Shown here: positions 1-11,129 of the stretch, one piece after another
Layout of the letters: each line of letters begins with the position of its first letter
Position numbering within the stretch: position 1 is the first letter of the stretch
Origin: Mercenaria mercenaria
Lineage: Eukaryota; Mollusca; Bivalvia; Venerida; Veneridae
Assembly (NCBI RefSeq): GCF_021730395.1
Contig: NC_069366.1
Coordinates: 65,725,001 to 65,789,000, forward strand
Direction of reading: 5' to 3'
DNA length: 64,000 nt
Program-made: the position numbers and the translations under genes
Notes under the pieces: model-generated
Seen by the model: the letters and a program-made list of their open reading frames with translations, nothing else
Told to the model about the DNA's origin: nothing
Databases searched by the model: none

Positions 1-850
1 ACGCATGTTGTACCACAGAAAACTGGTCTCAATTTTTCCCTACGGCCTGTAATAAATAAGTTACAATATAAGCTATTTATAGTAAAAACAAAGGGACATA
101 ATTCTAAAAACAAGACTGCCTCATGGTTGTGAACATTTGTGCCAAGTTACATCAAAATCCCTCCATGCATAAAGAAGAAATGCTCCGGACAAAGTCATTC
201 TTGAATTTGGCATTTGACCTCTAAGTGTGACCTTGACCTTAGACCTAGGGATCTGGTTCTTGCGCACAACAATCCATCTCATGGTAGTGAACATTTATGC
301 CAAGTTACATCAAAATCCCTCCATGCATGAAGAAGAAGTGTTCTAGACAAAGTCATTCTTGTATCTGACCTTTGGCCTCTATGTGTGACCTTGACCTTCG
401 ACCTAGGGACCAGGTTCTTGCGCATGACAGTCCGTCTCATACCGGTAAACATTTGTGCCATGTAATATTCAAATCCTGTTTTGCATGACAAAGTTATACA
501 CTGGACAGGAAAAATGTCCCATTGACCTTTGATCTCGAAGTGTGACCCTGACCTTTAAGCTAGGGTTCTGGATGTTGCGCATGACACGTCATCTTATCAT
601 GGGGAATATTTATGCCAAGTTATATCAAAATCCCTTGATGGATGGCAGAGTTCTGGACCGGACAGGAAAAAAAACCTGTTGACCTTTGATCTCCAATTGA
701 TCGCATGTACTGACATGCTGCCTTTTGACTGAGGCCCGATAGAGGTAGCCGAATTCAGAGCTCTGTGTATAGATCTACTTACCGACAAGACATTCTGTAG
801 ATCTAATTTGTCTAAATGTGCATGAATAAGTTTGCTGTAGTACACTCACT
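1..850 (+). repeat. Tandem-repeat element, 5' end outside window
   Basis: Four degenerate units of about 158 bp follow one another. The phrase CCAAGTTACATCAAAATCCC recurs near 142 and 300, with diverged forms near 457 and 615. Each unit carries one or two GACCTTGACCTT-type stretches. The first 80 bases (ACCACAGAAAA, then TTTTTCCCTA and CTGTAATAAA) match a block that also lies inside the elements at 21990-22050 and 55660-55720, so this is the interior of the same kind of element. No 3' terminal hairpin is visible, so the copy is truncated or decayed after about 710. The short reading frames on the minus strand (279-491, 597-845) are only repeats read through and show no protein family. Confidence 0.7.
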
Positions 851-1009
851 TATGATCCCAAATTGCTTCTGGCTTCGAACAAACACAAATTTTGAGACAA
901 AGGTAGATCTAGACTGTCTACCCCAAACTATTTAGAAAATAAAGCTAGCGACAGGAGTTGTAATTCTATTCCCCATGAGTAGTGTAGCAAAACAGATGTA
1001 TTAAAGACA

Positions 1010-1145
1010 TTAATACACGCTAGAGCCTGACCGGGAGGTGATAATCGGTCCGGAATTCATAATGGCCCGAGGGCTAAAGCCCTCGGGCCATTATTCATTT
1101 TCTGGGCCGATTATCACCTCCCGGTCCGGCTCTGTTGTGTATTAA
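1010..1145. mobile_element. Foldback MITE with TTAA ends
   Basis: The two halves are near-perfect inverted copies. CCGGGAGGTGATAATCGG on the left returns inverted as CCGATTATCACCTCCCGG on the right, and the centre is GGCCCGAGGGCT-AAAGCCCTCGGGCC. The outermost bases are TTAA-TACAC and GTGTA-TTAA. TTAA at both ends would suit a piggyBac or Kolobok-type target duplication, but TTAA is self-complementary, so it may simply be part of the inverted repeat. There is no coding capacity. Transcribed, it would form one long hairpin. Confidence 0.75.
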
Positions 1146-1672
1146 CCTCTAATTATCATAAGATCGAGACATACATAACGTTATTAAACCGGAACTCATG
1201 TTGTTGCATATGAAAATATATCCGCCTCTCGACTAACTGTTTTTGCGGTAAGTCGGCAGAGCCTCGATACCGCTTAAACAGTTACCTTTGAGCCGGATAT
1301 TCCCATCTGCATCAAGAACTATGAAAGATTCTTATAATAAACATTATAACGTCACTTGAATTTGAAACGTTTTCTCTGAAATGTAGACATGCAGTAATGT
1401 GATCTTACAGGGTCAGTTTTGCAATTCTGTTTTACACAAAACGATTTTGAGTCAAATTGTACTTCTAGTATCCTAGATGGCACTACATTTTGTATTAATA
1501 AAAAGGAAGTATGAACAGGTTACAAGTAAGTTTTGCTGGCGTACAAGTGAATCGGGACTAGGTAATTGGTTATTTATTCGATATTCAAAAATGTTTCCTG
1601 TCTCACAATTGTGAGTAGCATGGCATTATTATGGAAAAAGTATGTTTGGCTAGATAACACTGATGATAGAAG
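1146..1672. other. Intergenic, nothing recognised
   Basis: AT-rich sequence with no open frame of note, no tandem repeat and no inverted repeat that I can see. It lies downstream of the CXorf38-like gene and could hold part of its 3' untranslated region. Confidence 0.5.
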
Positions 1673-1993
1673 TATAGTGGACGCAACTTGACCCCGATGG
1701 TTGACCTTTGCATTATAATACAAAATGAGGCACAACCTATTATTGAAAAGGAGTGTACGTAAAACACGAGCTGCACGAGAAAAAGGAAATATAAATTTGT
1801 GTAAATATAAATTAGTGTATTGGAACGTTTTAACTTGTCAAATGAAAATATATATACTTTGATACTGCACTATATACAAATTAATTCCATATAAATATAC
1901 ACGGATACCCTAAGCACCCTTGATTTCTACAATGAAATAATCGATATGAATAATCAGCCTAAGGTCAACCATCGCGGTCAAGTTGCGACTATA
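1673..1993. mobile_element. MITE, 33-36 bp TIRs, TA target
   Basis: The left end TATAGTGGACGCAACTTGAC and the rest of its 36-bp arm (to GGTTGACCTT at 1708) return inverted at 1961-1993, with one 3-base gap (GGA) and one mismatch. The 250-bp centre is AT-rich and non-coding. The termini lie next to TA dinucleotides on both sides, which fits a Tc1/mariner-type non-autonomous element, but no transposase is present to confirm the superfamily. Confidence 0.7.
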
Positions 1994-2161
1994 TACGTTT
2001 AGCAAAGGTATAAGCGTAATTTTACACGCGAAGCGGGAATAGGTAACCAGCTACTGATTCGACAAACATACTCCGCGAATCGGAAATAAGGAATAGGTTC
2101 CTCCGATTGCTGGTGGAACAGTACCAGTATAAGTGATTCTAAAAGTAGTCCAAGCTCTAAA

Positions 2162-5100
2162 CTACTGGCTCCCTTCTGAACAAATTTGTCAGAGAAAAAG
2201 ACCATTTACAGAGCAAACTGCGACCGATTTTCGAAAAATGACATAATACCATAGCTTCTGCAAATGATATGATAGCCGGAGTTCAAATGCATGAGCAAAC
2301 ATATAAAGGAAATGGGGAATATTAAACTTTAGTCAAACAACTAACCTTTTCCTACATGTAGTTTACATAATTACCTTGTTTTCCTTCAACGTAGTGTAAC
2401 TGTTTCTGCTGATTTTGACGTATTGTTTCCAGTTTGTCTACTTTACTCTCCAGTATCGTAAGCCGCTGAAATACAATGACAACGTGGAGAGTTCTAGAAC
2501 ATAAATATGATGTGTTGAGAATACATACTTAATTGTAACTTAACGTGTTTGTAGTGACAAAACTAGTTAAATGGATCAATCGGCAAATTTTGAAAAGTAC
2601 ATTAATATTACAGGCAGTAAAGTTATTACCTGTTTTGTAACCAAATGATCTGATTCAAGCCGACCAACTCTTTCATATAGCGTCTCATTTTGATTGTCTG
2701 ATTCTCCTAAAGCGTCTCGCAAAACTTTCTTTGTCTCATCACCTACTGCTTCAGTAGCTTCTGCTTGTTTCTTGGCAATTTCGTCTTTCGCACCTTGAAT
2801 CGTTTGTTTCAGTTCTTCTGCTTTGTTAGTAATATATGTTAGAGCATCTCTGCATACCTCGACCTCGTTGTGTGTAGTAATGATAAAGTTCTCCTGCTTC
2901 AACTGTTAGCAGAATTACATTGGTTAATATCGCATGGATGTTTTTATGTTTCTCAAGATTATCAAGAAGAATAGTTGCAATATCGGATTTGTGTAAATTT
3001 GAAAGGTATATCAATATGTAACAATTTAAGTTATAAATGTGTCATGTTGCTTAAAAAAGTCAAGATTGTTTTAATGTAATTAATACAGCCGAACCTGATG
3101 AAGCTGTTGCCTGTATTAAGTAACCACAGTGTTGTGTGGTCGGCTGCGTTCTTTGTATGTGACCGTTCCTGATTGACTTTGTGTCCTTATAGTTTATTGT
3201 CTTAAGTATCTAACTTTCCAAATTATTTCAGTTTCAACATGATCAGCCGCTTGCTTTAAGCAGCCAGCTTGGGTCAATCCTTTTACTGGTTACTTATTAC
3301 AAGGTTGACTATAAATAAAAGTCGTTTTAACCATTACGTTTTCCTTTGAAGTAATTTTATCATATGACAACAGTTTCAACTTGAGATACATAACGTCATA
3401 CCTGTTTAAGTTTTAAGACTGCTTCTTGTGCGTCATGCCTTGCTTTCAGTTCCTTTTCATCTTCAAGAATTTCTATGATGTCATCTATACATTCATTCAG
3501 CTTGGTGCCTTCCATTTCCATGGTCGGTGAATGGAATAATTCATTTCTTTTTTTGAGAGTCTGAAGAAACAAATAAAGTAATTATGTCTTCTTACTAACG
3601 ATATACAACAAAACGGACAAAAGCGAGTAGATGTTCAAAGTGATATTGCTTACAAATAAATTAAGCAAACGTTACTAATGATAATACATCGATGACCTTA
3701 TAATTAAGCTGAGGATGATTCTCGTTATAAAAAAAGAAAAACGTTACAAGAGGTGACCAGGAAAAGGCTATAAAATAAGTCTGTAAAACTAAATCCTTGT
3801 CACATCAGGACACACAAAATCACACATACATCAATAATTATGGGTCATTAACCAATCGTAAGTGACCTCCGCTTCAAACATAATCTTAAACCAAAGTAAA
3901 GTTATATGGCAAAAAAATGTTCAACTGTTCTGGGTCAATGTGACCTTGACCTTTGACCTACTGACTTCAAAGTCATCTGCTGGTCATGAGCAACATCCCT
4001 ATTAATTTTCATGATCCTAGGCCCAAGCGTTCTTGAGTTATCACCCAGAAACCGTTTAACTGTTCCGGGTCACTGTGACCTTGACCTTTGACGTAATTAT
4101 CAATAGCGGTCATCTGCTGGTCATGGCCAACCGCCCTATAAACTTTCATGAACCTAGGTTCAACCTACGGACCAACGGCAGACAGACCGACATCAGCAAA
4201 ACAATGCAACCCTCCTTCTTGGAAGTGGGGCATGAAAAAGACGAATAACGAATAGGTATAGCCGTGTCCAAGTAAGTAGTCATCAATTATGATCAGACTG
4301 GAACATGAACGACAGGCATAAGCTCTATAATGTTCACCAAGCTGTGACACTTTATAATCTGGCTATGAAACTAAAATCATGATCGGACCTACAGGTCGAC
4401 CTACATGATAAGTCAAGCTATTACACTAAAGTCTGGACTTAGTGTTGTTATATTTTTTGTTCTTTTAGGATGATGGAGTGAACTCAATTATTCTGAAATA
4501 GAATTCAACCTAAGTCAGTGCTAGGGAGCATAAGAGCAAGTAGGGTTACGTAAAACTATGACATTAAAGTCTGATTTACCTGTACAATAGTCATTCGTTA
4601 CGCTGTCAAACGAAAGTTAAACCAGTCTGTGACAATAAAATCATTATAAAACTTTGAAACTAAAAATATTTAGAACTTGACGCAAATGCCGTGATAAAGG
4701 TAATCAGTTAGAAGCAAAGAACACAATAAATAATCATGACAGACTCTAACTGAAAATTACAACCCTCGTTTCACTAAGCTTATATTATTATAAATAAGAA
4801 ATGTGAGTGTACTTCATGAACCTTTTGAAACATGTCGCCCTTATTCATTGAGTCCAACAAGTGTGTCCTGTGATTGATATTGTTGATAAAGACATGAAGT
4901 AACCCTGGAGTGTCAATATCGTCTGCCGCAGACTTGTCAGAATATCCCGGTGCATTGATGAAACATTTGGCGATCTCCCAAGGAGCTGAACACCATTTCT
5001 GTATATCCGTATTTTTCCAGTATGGTGTAGGCGGTGTCGATCCATGACTTTTCAGAATTTCTTCCATAATTGTGTCACATATTTTATAAGGACATGGCTG

Positions 5101-5382
5101 CTTTTTGGTAAAGAGACAGTTACAGCTGTTCTGGCCCCATGGGCATTTATTTCTGCCAGTCTGATCTTTCCGACAAGTATGCAATGGTCGCAGGTTTCTG
5201 AGATAGCATTGGTTACAAGTACGTCCAGACATGGTGTTGGCAAATTGAAGAATTCTGTTATGTTCTTGATGAACCACATCATCAGCAAATTCTTTGAGAC
5301 CTGCTTTAAGATATTTATACGCCAAACCGCCTCTCACCCAGTTTCTGTATTTACTTTTCTCTAGCTCTTTTTGATGACTCAT
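2162..5382 (-). CDS. CXorf38-like (DUF4559) protein with a HEPN-type RN-x3-H motif
   Basis: Exons, minus strand: 5382-4813, 3560-3402, 2902-2630, 2465-2375, 2175-2162 (1107 nt, 368 residues). All introns are GT-AG; the first donor is gtacac and the other three are gtatga, gtaata and gtaatt. The ATG at 5382 has an in-frame TGA two codons upstream. Residues 10-190 follow human CXorf38 in order: YRNWVRGGL near the N-terminus, a cysteine-rich stretch (56-102), WKNTD at 122-126, PWEIAKCF at 134-141, then INNINHRTH. The exon 1-2 junction builds KVHE/TLKKRNELFHS, matching the CXorf38 stretch ending in RNEIMHS; R195 and H200 have the spacing of a HEPN RNase motif. Exons 3-4 are charged, with leucine heptads (LYERVGRLESDHL, LTILESKVDKLE), a likely coiled coil. 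The family's function is not established; an immune role is inference. The last exon (residues EGSQ then TAG) rests only on a good acceptor and frame. Human CXorf38 has about 319 residues. Confidence 0.85.
3896..4240 (+). mobile_element. G-type repeat fragment in intron 1
   Basis: Two units of about 125 bp (CATCTGCTGGTCATG near 3974 and 4110; TGACCTTGACCTTTGACCTA at 3941) end in a CAGACAGACCGACA tract. A terminal hairpin follows, CCCTCCTTCTTGGAAGTGGGG then CATGAAAA. The same unit occurs at 29270-29820 and, inverted, at 38700-39720. The copy sits in the first intron of the CXorf38-like gene, opposite to the direction of transcription. Confidence 0.65.
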
Positions 5383-5685
5383 ATTTCATATATGATCCAT
5401 GTTATCCAACTTTCGTTTTCGATGAGTTTCTCTAAAACATTAAAGAGATACATTTAACCCTTTATTCCTTTAATGCTTTTAATTTGGTCTTGATTTTTAT
5501 TCTGCATGTACATAAGTATAACTAAGCGATAAATGCATAACGAATACAGAAAATATCTTGATTTCTATTAAAGAATTAAAAACGAAAGTAGGGCGACTCA
5601 ACCAAAACAACGCTATTTAAACGTTTAAAAAGGTAATAATGATCAAAATTTATCTATCATAATAATATATAAAACTTAAACTGTT
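5383..5685. other. Upstream region of the CXorf38-like gene
   Basis: This is the presumed promoter and 5' untranslated region of the minus-strand gene. It is AT-rich. I see no convincing TATA box, CpG cluster or known site. Confidence 0.4.
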
Positions 5686-5699
5686 CTATATCCTGTAAC

Positions 5700-6424
5700 C
5701 CGCCCGTTTAGCTCAGTACCTAAAGAGAGCGTGGCGAGTTCGATCCCCGGGCTTGGCGTATGTCCTTCGTGACGATTTGATAAAAGGCATTGTGTCTGAC
5801 ATCATTCGTCCTCCACCTCTGGTAATTCATCAGGTCTAGGAAAGTGGTATATTTACAGATTATCTGTAAATTTACAGATAATCTATAATTTTACAGATTT
5901 TTCGATCTATAAATTTACAGATCAAATGTTTGAAAACTGCAAAAATCATACTTTGACTCAAAATCGCAGCTTGAAATTAATTGATTTACTTATCGTATGC
6001 ATAAATAAAGGTCAATTGTAACATTAAGTCATTTCCTTTGACTTTGATTTTTTTGAAAATGCCAAAAATTCAAAGTCAATAAAAGTGGCTGAAACTCATA
6101 AATGATGTTAATTTATGCATACTGTAAATAAACCAATTAGTTTCAAGCTGCGGTTTTGGGAATAAATGTAGTTTCATGAATTTTCATACACACAATCTGT
6201 AAATTTACAGATCGAAAAATCTGTAAATTTATAGATTATCTGTAAATTTACAGATAATCTGTAAATATACCACTTTCCTAGACCTGTTCATATGGGGAAG
6301 TTACTTGCGGAGAACGGGTTTGTACTGGTACAGAATCTAGGAACACTGGTTAGGTTAACTGCCCGTCGATACATGACTGAAATACTGTTGAAAAACGGCG
6401 TTAAACCCAAAACAAACAAACAAA
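5700..6424 (+). mobile_element. tRNA-derived SINE, split by a MITE
   Basis: The head looks like a tRNA gene, with an A box (TAGCTCAGTACC) near 5709 and a B box (GTTCGATCCCC) near 5738. The body (TCCTCCACCTCT, then TACTTGCGGAGAACGGG and CTGGTACAGAATC) ends in AACGGCGTTAAACCCAAAAC and a CAAA tail. A perfect 14-bp target duplication, CTATATCCTGTAAC, lies at 5686-5699 and 6425-6438. Without the 456-bp MITE insert and one copy of its 5-bp duplication, the SINE is about 264 bp. Related copies lie at 33801-34075 (minus), 41568-41780, 49454-49556 and 54780-55035. The 14-bp duplication indicates LINE-machinery retroposition. Confidence 0.9.
5831..6286. mobile_element. Long-arm foldback MITE, CAGGTC ends
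   Basis: The left end CAGGTCTAGGAAAGTGGTAT returns inverted as ATACCACTTTCCTAGACCTG. Inside are repeated ATCTGTAAATTTACAGAT palindromes. A second inverted pair lies nearer the centre (AATCGCAGCTTGAAA against TTTCAAGCTGCGGTTT), so most of the 456 bp folds on itself. The 5-bp duplication TTCAT (5826-5830, 6287-6291) marks insertion into the SINE. The element at 48299-48760 has the same first six bases and also a 5-bp duplication. There is no coding capacity. Confidence 0.85.
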
Positions 6425-6438
6425 CTATATCCTGTAAC

Positions 6439-6799
6439 ATTTTGGAAAGTCGCCATATTACATGTACATTATTTGAATATACCTGTATAACAGAATACAT
6501 AAGTACATTTTATTTGAGTATGTATAAATACAAATAAAATTGTCAGTGTAGAAAGTCGTAATCAATTAAATTTACCTCTCCATTTTAGTTACTCCAATAA
6601 TGGTAACTGACATGCGCACGCCCGGCCATACTCCATTGAAAGGTAGATTATTCACCCGCAACGAATGGAGTAAATATATATGTACAACATATACTTGAGA
6701 AGGTTAAAATATATAATAATATATGCCGCGGTGATAGTCTAAATAATGAGATCTTGGGTAGACCGATTTTACATTCTGATATTTTACGTTGCGTTGTCT
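6439..6799. other. Intergenic, nothing recognised
   Basis: AT-rich sequence between the SINE and the hAT element. I see no gene, tandem repeat or inverted repeat. Confidence 0.5.
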
Positions 6800-6807
6800 G
6801 CCTGGAC

Positions 6808-8000
6808 CAGACATGGGATGAATTACTTGAGATTGTAATGCATTAAATTACAATTACATTGCCAAAACAGTGCATTGAATTACAATTACACAGATTTCAC
6901 ATTTGTAATGCATTACATTACAATTACTTTGGATATTATAATGCATTAAATTACAATTACATTTTCCCAATTTTGATGATTTAATCACCATGACACATTT
7001 ATGTACAATACAAAACAGTATACATTATAGTTTCATACAAGCTATTGCATATATACCAGAAATCAACAGTATACAATTAAAGCATGCATTATTTAATAAA
7101 CGGTCATGTCATGACTTTATATAGTCTGTATTCATCAGAGATACTTATACACTGTTATACAAGTTTGCCATCACATTTCACCATTACACTTCAATATCAT
7201 AAGAGTTTCAAATGTTTTGTCAGTGAGACGCATTCTGTCTGACTTAAACACTTTCCCAGGAAAGCTAAATAATCTTTCAACAGGTGCTCTGGTTGCAAGT
7301 ATTGTCAAATATTTGGTGGCCAATTTTTGTCAGATTCATTTTATGGAATATCGAACTGATCAAGGCTGTTCATTTTTGCAAAATGAAGTTTTGGCTCCAT
7401 TTGAACACAATAATAAACAGGTATTTTTCACCCGGTGGACATGACCAATTATCATTGCCCAGCAAGCATTTGTATACAAAGCTCCATGGTCTGTGGTTAA
7501 ATGATGTTCTTACAGTGCACAATAGATGGATTAAGATAGACTTAATTGACAGCTTTTGACAACCGTGATTGTCACTTTTACAATTATAAGCAGGTAATAA
7601 AGTATTTAAAAATTTTACCCAGCTTAACTGAATAGGCAAATAAGATATTTTCTTATAAAGGATAATGATTTCTTTTTCATATAAAGTTTGTTAAAAATGC
7701 AGTATTTCCTGGTATTAATTTGCTTTATGTTTATTATTGTTAATTTGATACATTTCAATATACAACCAACACCAGTCCATTTTTTTACACATACGTTTTT
7801 TCTAACTATTTTTACTAATGTAATGTAATGTAATGCATTGTAATGCACTTGCATTACACATATTTTTGAAACTGTAATGCATTAAATTACAATTACATGT
7901 AATTCAAAAACGACTGCATTACACATTACATTGAATTACTTACAAAATTGTAATGCATTGCAATGCATTACAATTGCATTTTTGCATTACCCCATGTCTG
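6808..8000 (-). mobile_element. Decayed hAT DNA transposon, 1193 bp
   Basis: It begins CAGACATGGG and ends CCCATGTCTG, with flanking 8-bp duplications GCCTGGAC (6800-6807) and ACCTGGAC (8001-8008) that differ at one base. Near both ends are many copies of TGTAATGCATTAAATTACAA-like palindromes, probably transposase binding sites. The interior keeps the C-terminal end of a hAT transposase on the minus strand (7171-7323). CAG ends, an 8-bp target duplication and that domain together identify the superfamily. Most of the transposase gene is gone, so the copy cannot move by itself. Confidence 0.9.
7171..7323 (-). pseudogene. hAT transposase C-terminal dimerisation region, remnant
   Basis: Read on the minus strand, the frame gives LATKYLTILATRAPVERLFS followed by FPGKVFKSDRMRLTDKTFE, then TLMILKCNGEM and TGA at 7171-7173. 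A-P-V-E-R-L-F-S, the G-K-x-F, the R-x-R-L-x-D and the closing LKCN are hallmarks of the hAT dimerisation domain. Upstream, the frame soon meets stop codons (near 7330-7340), and no catalytic portion is recognisable. This is about 50 codons of a protein normally over 500 residues long. Confidence 0.88.
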
Positions 8001-8008
8001 ACCTGGAC

Positions 8009-8220
8009 TAACTGCATTGTTCAATTTTATTGTAAGCAAAGATCGGTAAATATCGTGAGGATCGTCAATTAATACTTGTTAAACAGCGCTTCATTGTCCC
8101 CAGATTTCTCCTACTGTTTTTCAACGTAAGCTATGTAATTAGAAATAATGTGCGTTTAGTTGTGAATATTGTTGCATAATGTCAGATTACAAAGCATAAC
8201 CAGTGGAATAACAAATAATC
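8009..8220. other. Spacer, nothing recognised
   Basis: Short AT-rich stretch between the hAT element and the inverted duplication. Confidence 0.4.
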
Positions 8221-8474
8221 AGTGTGGGGAATCACGTGACCCAAAATGGTACGGAACACGGAAATCAACATGGCGGATTTTTTTTTTTTTTTTTACAAAT
8301 TTTCAAAGGTTAGTAAAAACTACAGCATCTATTTTACTCGTATTATAGCGCAGTCTATGCACATTTTAATGCTCTTTCCAGCGATGTATGTGTCTTGTCT
8401 ACGGTCCTTTTTGTTTCTGAATTACCTTCGAGGTTTTGACCGCACCGGGGATAATTTTCTAAAAAAAAAAAGCG

Positions 8475-9003
8475 CAATGGTACAATACAGGTAATCACTC
8501 TTTGCATATAAAAAAATCTATGTACTTTGCTGCTTTTCGTACTTGTTTCAATCTGTAACTGTTACGTCTTTATCATCTAGTAACCATGCACAGTGTTTCA
8601 AGTTTATGATTTTTCGCGAATTCTTGCAAAAATTTGAAAAACTATTGAAATGGTACATGACACGTGGTATGATACGCAACACGTACTTACTGTTGGCAAT
8701 CTGATAGGCAACACGTGCATGTGTCACCAACGGCGATTTAACTTTCAAGTTTGCGTCATGATTAGTTTATTGAACTATTTCAAACGTGGTTTTCAGTTTT
8801 TAAGAGTGTCCGGAAGAACTACAATCATTATTTATGTTGGAATAAGCACGTTAAGACTTCCATGTTTCAAAATAAAATGAAATATTTACTTAATTTCAGA
8901 AAGGCGCAGTTGTTTAGTTTTTTAATCTTGTATACTTTTCTTCTACAGAAATGGTAAAACCTAAGACGAAACCGAGTCTGGCACGTAGGAAAAAGAAGTG
9001 GAC
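8475..9003 (+). repeat. Left arm of a large inverted duplication
   Basis: This segment returns inverted at 11130-11642 with clear but imperfect identity (by eye about 80%). Shared landmarks are AATGGTAC at the outer end, CTTGTTTCAATCTGTAAC, CATGCACAGTGTTT, the repeated GATACGCAACACGT theme and GAAATGGTAAAACCTAAG at the inner end. Just outside the left arm, at 8230-8290, are ATCACGTGACC (an E-box, CACGTG) and AACATGGCGG (YY1-like), followed by a T-run. These have no counterpart on the right, where a family E fragment begins. The arms could be the long TIRs of an unknown transposon or a duplicated gene 5' end. Confidence 0.7.
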
Positions 9004-9207
9004 ACAGAAGCAAACAAGAATATTAATATTAAAGTAACTTTCCAATTGCCGCAACCCGCAAGAAATCACCTGCGAGAAAACATAAAAAAAGACTGTTTAC
9101 TATTCACTACGTCTAACTCCCCTCTGTACAACATGTCATCAGCAAATAAAAGAATAAATTCATTTAAGTCACCTGTCATTTCCAAAAAAAAAACAAACTC
9201 ACAATAA
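8946..9207 (+). other. Possible exon of an unrecognised basic protein
   Basis: A good acceptor (TTTTCTTCTACAG) is followed by AAATGG and a start codon at 8951: MVKPKTKPSLARRKKKWTQK, then a stop. The inner end of the right arm has the same acceptor and the same start on the minus strand (MAKPKKKPSLTCRKKWTKYI and onward, about 11190 down to 11090). Two diverged copies that both keep an acceptor, an ATG and a Lys/Arg-rich start suggest a once-coding exon. I do not recognise the protein. The longer plus-strand frame 8998-9207 overlaps it in another register. Low confidence. Confidence 0.3.
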
Positions 9208-9209
9208 CG

Positions 9210-11085
9210 CCCGATTAATGTTCAAGTCTTCAAGATCACCTTTTGGACTTGTAGAGGAAACCGTCATATTAACACGTTGATGTGAATGCTGAAAGCAACA
9301 CCAAAGCAATTAATGAAATTTATAGTCAGAAGTTTTGTCTGTATTATCAAAGGAAGATGGACTTGATGAAGTTATTATCAAATTTCTAAAATTGGTAAAA
9401 GAAATAAAATTCTTATTGAGCAAAATAGCCTTTCTTTTGTGGATGAAGTTCGGGTGCAGAAATACAAATCAAATGAGGTACTCGGAATAAAGTAAGATGT
9501 TTTGAAAACTTGGCTGGAGAATATTTTGAGGATGGTGAGCGGATACAAAAATAGGGAAGAGATCGCATTGTGAATGTTAGATCCAGGGCTGACATCACCC
9601 CAAACATCTTTGATAAACTTCGCCGTACCAGATTTGCTATTGTTATGAGCACATAACAAGTTTTACAAAGCGGACTTTTTTTTATGAAAATTAAGTCACG
9701 CATCGTGCTAAAATCATCTAAAGTTTGAACTAATTATTGAACTCTAAATAAATGTTACCATATATACTTTTCTGTCGCATATTAGTCGATAGTTTCTTCG
9801 TTAAAACATTTAAAAGAAAACGTTTTTTTATGTTTTGCAGTATCATGGTAAAATACTGTACTACATTTTATATATGGGTCTGGAAAAAATTATCCCCTTT
9901 GGCCCTGAACAGTATCTTTTGACATTATGGTACATCCCGATACTCAAAACAATCATACAAAATATTAAGTCTTCATCGCGTCACGATTTAAAAGTTCACC
10001 CACCCCACTATTGGCTTAAATATAACTTATATATGGTGTGTGCGAACTGGGTGAACATATATATTTTGTACGATTGTTTTGTGTCTCAGGATGTACAGTA
10101 CTGTATATGGGCGTAGCTACTATGGGGGCCTGGCCAAGGAGGTTTGTTTACCAGACCACATGTGCCTGTGGGATATTTTTGGAGTGAATAGATCGTCTTG
10201 GTATATCGGTAATTTAATGACTTTTTAATTGTTTCATAAATACTCTACTCGCGATTTTACGGATTTTATGTTATTATTTTTATTGTACAATGTGCTATTG
10301 GCATTTTCAGACGTTTGTTCTTTACGTTTTTATGTGTATCACCATTTTTACATTGTTTCTAGTCTCAATTTTGTTTATTCAGGTACTTTCAATTTGCTAA
10401 AGTATCATCTGTCAGTGATTAAGTGTGATTGAACAATGTGTTTACATAGATATTTAATATTTACGTACAAAAGATGAACAATTAATAAATAATTATGATA
10501 ATTTAAACTGATTTTGTTTTTGTTGGCTATATTGTCCATTGAAACAGTATTCCGGATACGTAGAGGCGGATAGAGGCCTTGGAAGAATCAACTACATAGT
10601 TTTCTTATATAAAGAGGCTGGTATTAGCTACACCCTCTATCATTTCAATTTCACAGTGATTAGAAACTTGGGTAATAGTTCGGTTACTTCTTTATTGCAA
10701 TTAAATACACAATTGAACAAAACTATGTCACAAAAACATGTGCAAAAATCCATATTGATCGGAAAACAAAAATACTATCAAAGCCATTAGTTAAGCTCAT
10801 TTGCATTATCTGTGAAAACAAAATGAAAGAAGAACATTGTCAAAAGAAATTTATATTTCTCATTGAGTATTTAAAACATATTTCTTTTCTTATTTAGAAT
10901 GTCTATTTATATCACATAATGTCCTTTTCCATTTAGCCCCATGATCTTAATTACATTGGTTGCGCATTTTTTACTGAATACACCAAATTTTCCTTTCCAT
11001 TCACTATTTAAAAACATTTCTTTTCTCGTGTATTATGCACTTCTCAGTCCAGTATAATCCTCTTCGTCGGTAGCATTTTAGATTC
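9210..11085. other. Centre of the inverted duplication, no gene recognised
   Basis: About 2 kb of AT-rich sequence between the arms. At 9360-9660 the plus strand gives short, broken stretches that look once-coding, but no frame stays open and I cannot name a family. No reverse transcriptase, integrase or transposase signature is visible. The remaining short frames (9835-10116, 10229-10432, 10539-10790) have no recognisable domain. Confidence 0.4.
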
Positions 11086-11129
11086 ATTCATCCTTATACC
11101 CAGAACTCCTTTCTGAACTGCGTTCCTTG

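Noticed and set aside
5044-5364. Plus-strand frame of 106 codons, and minus frames in other registers
   Set aside because: Shadows of exon 1 of the CXorf38-like gene.
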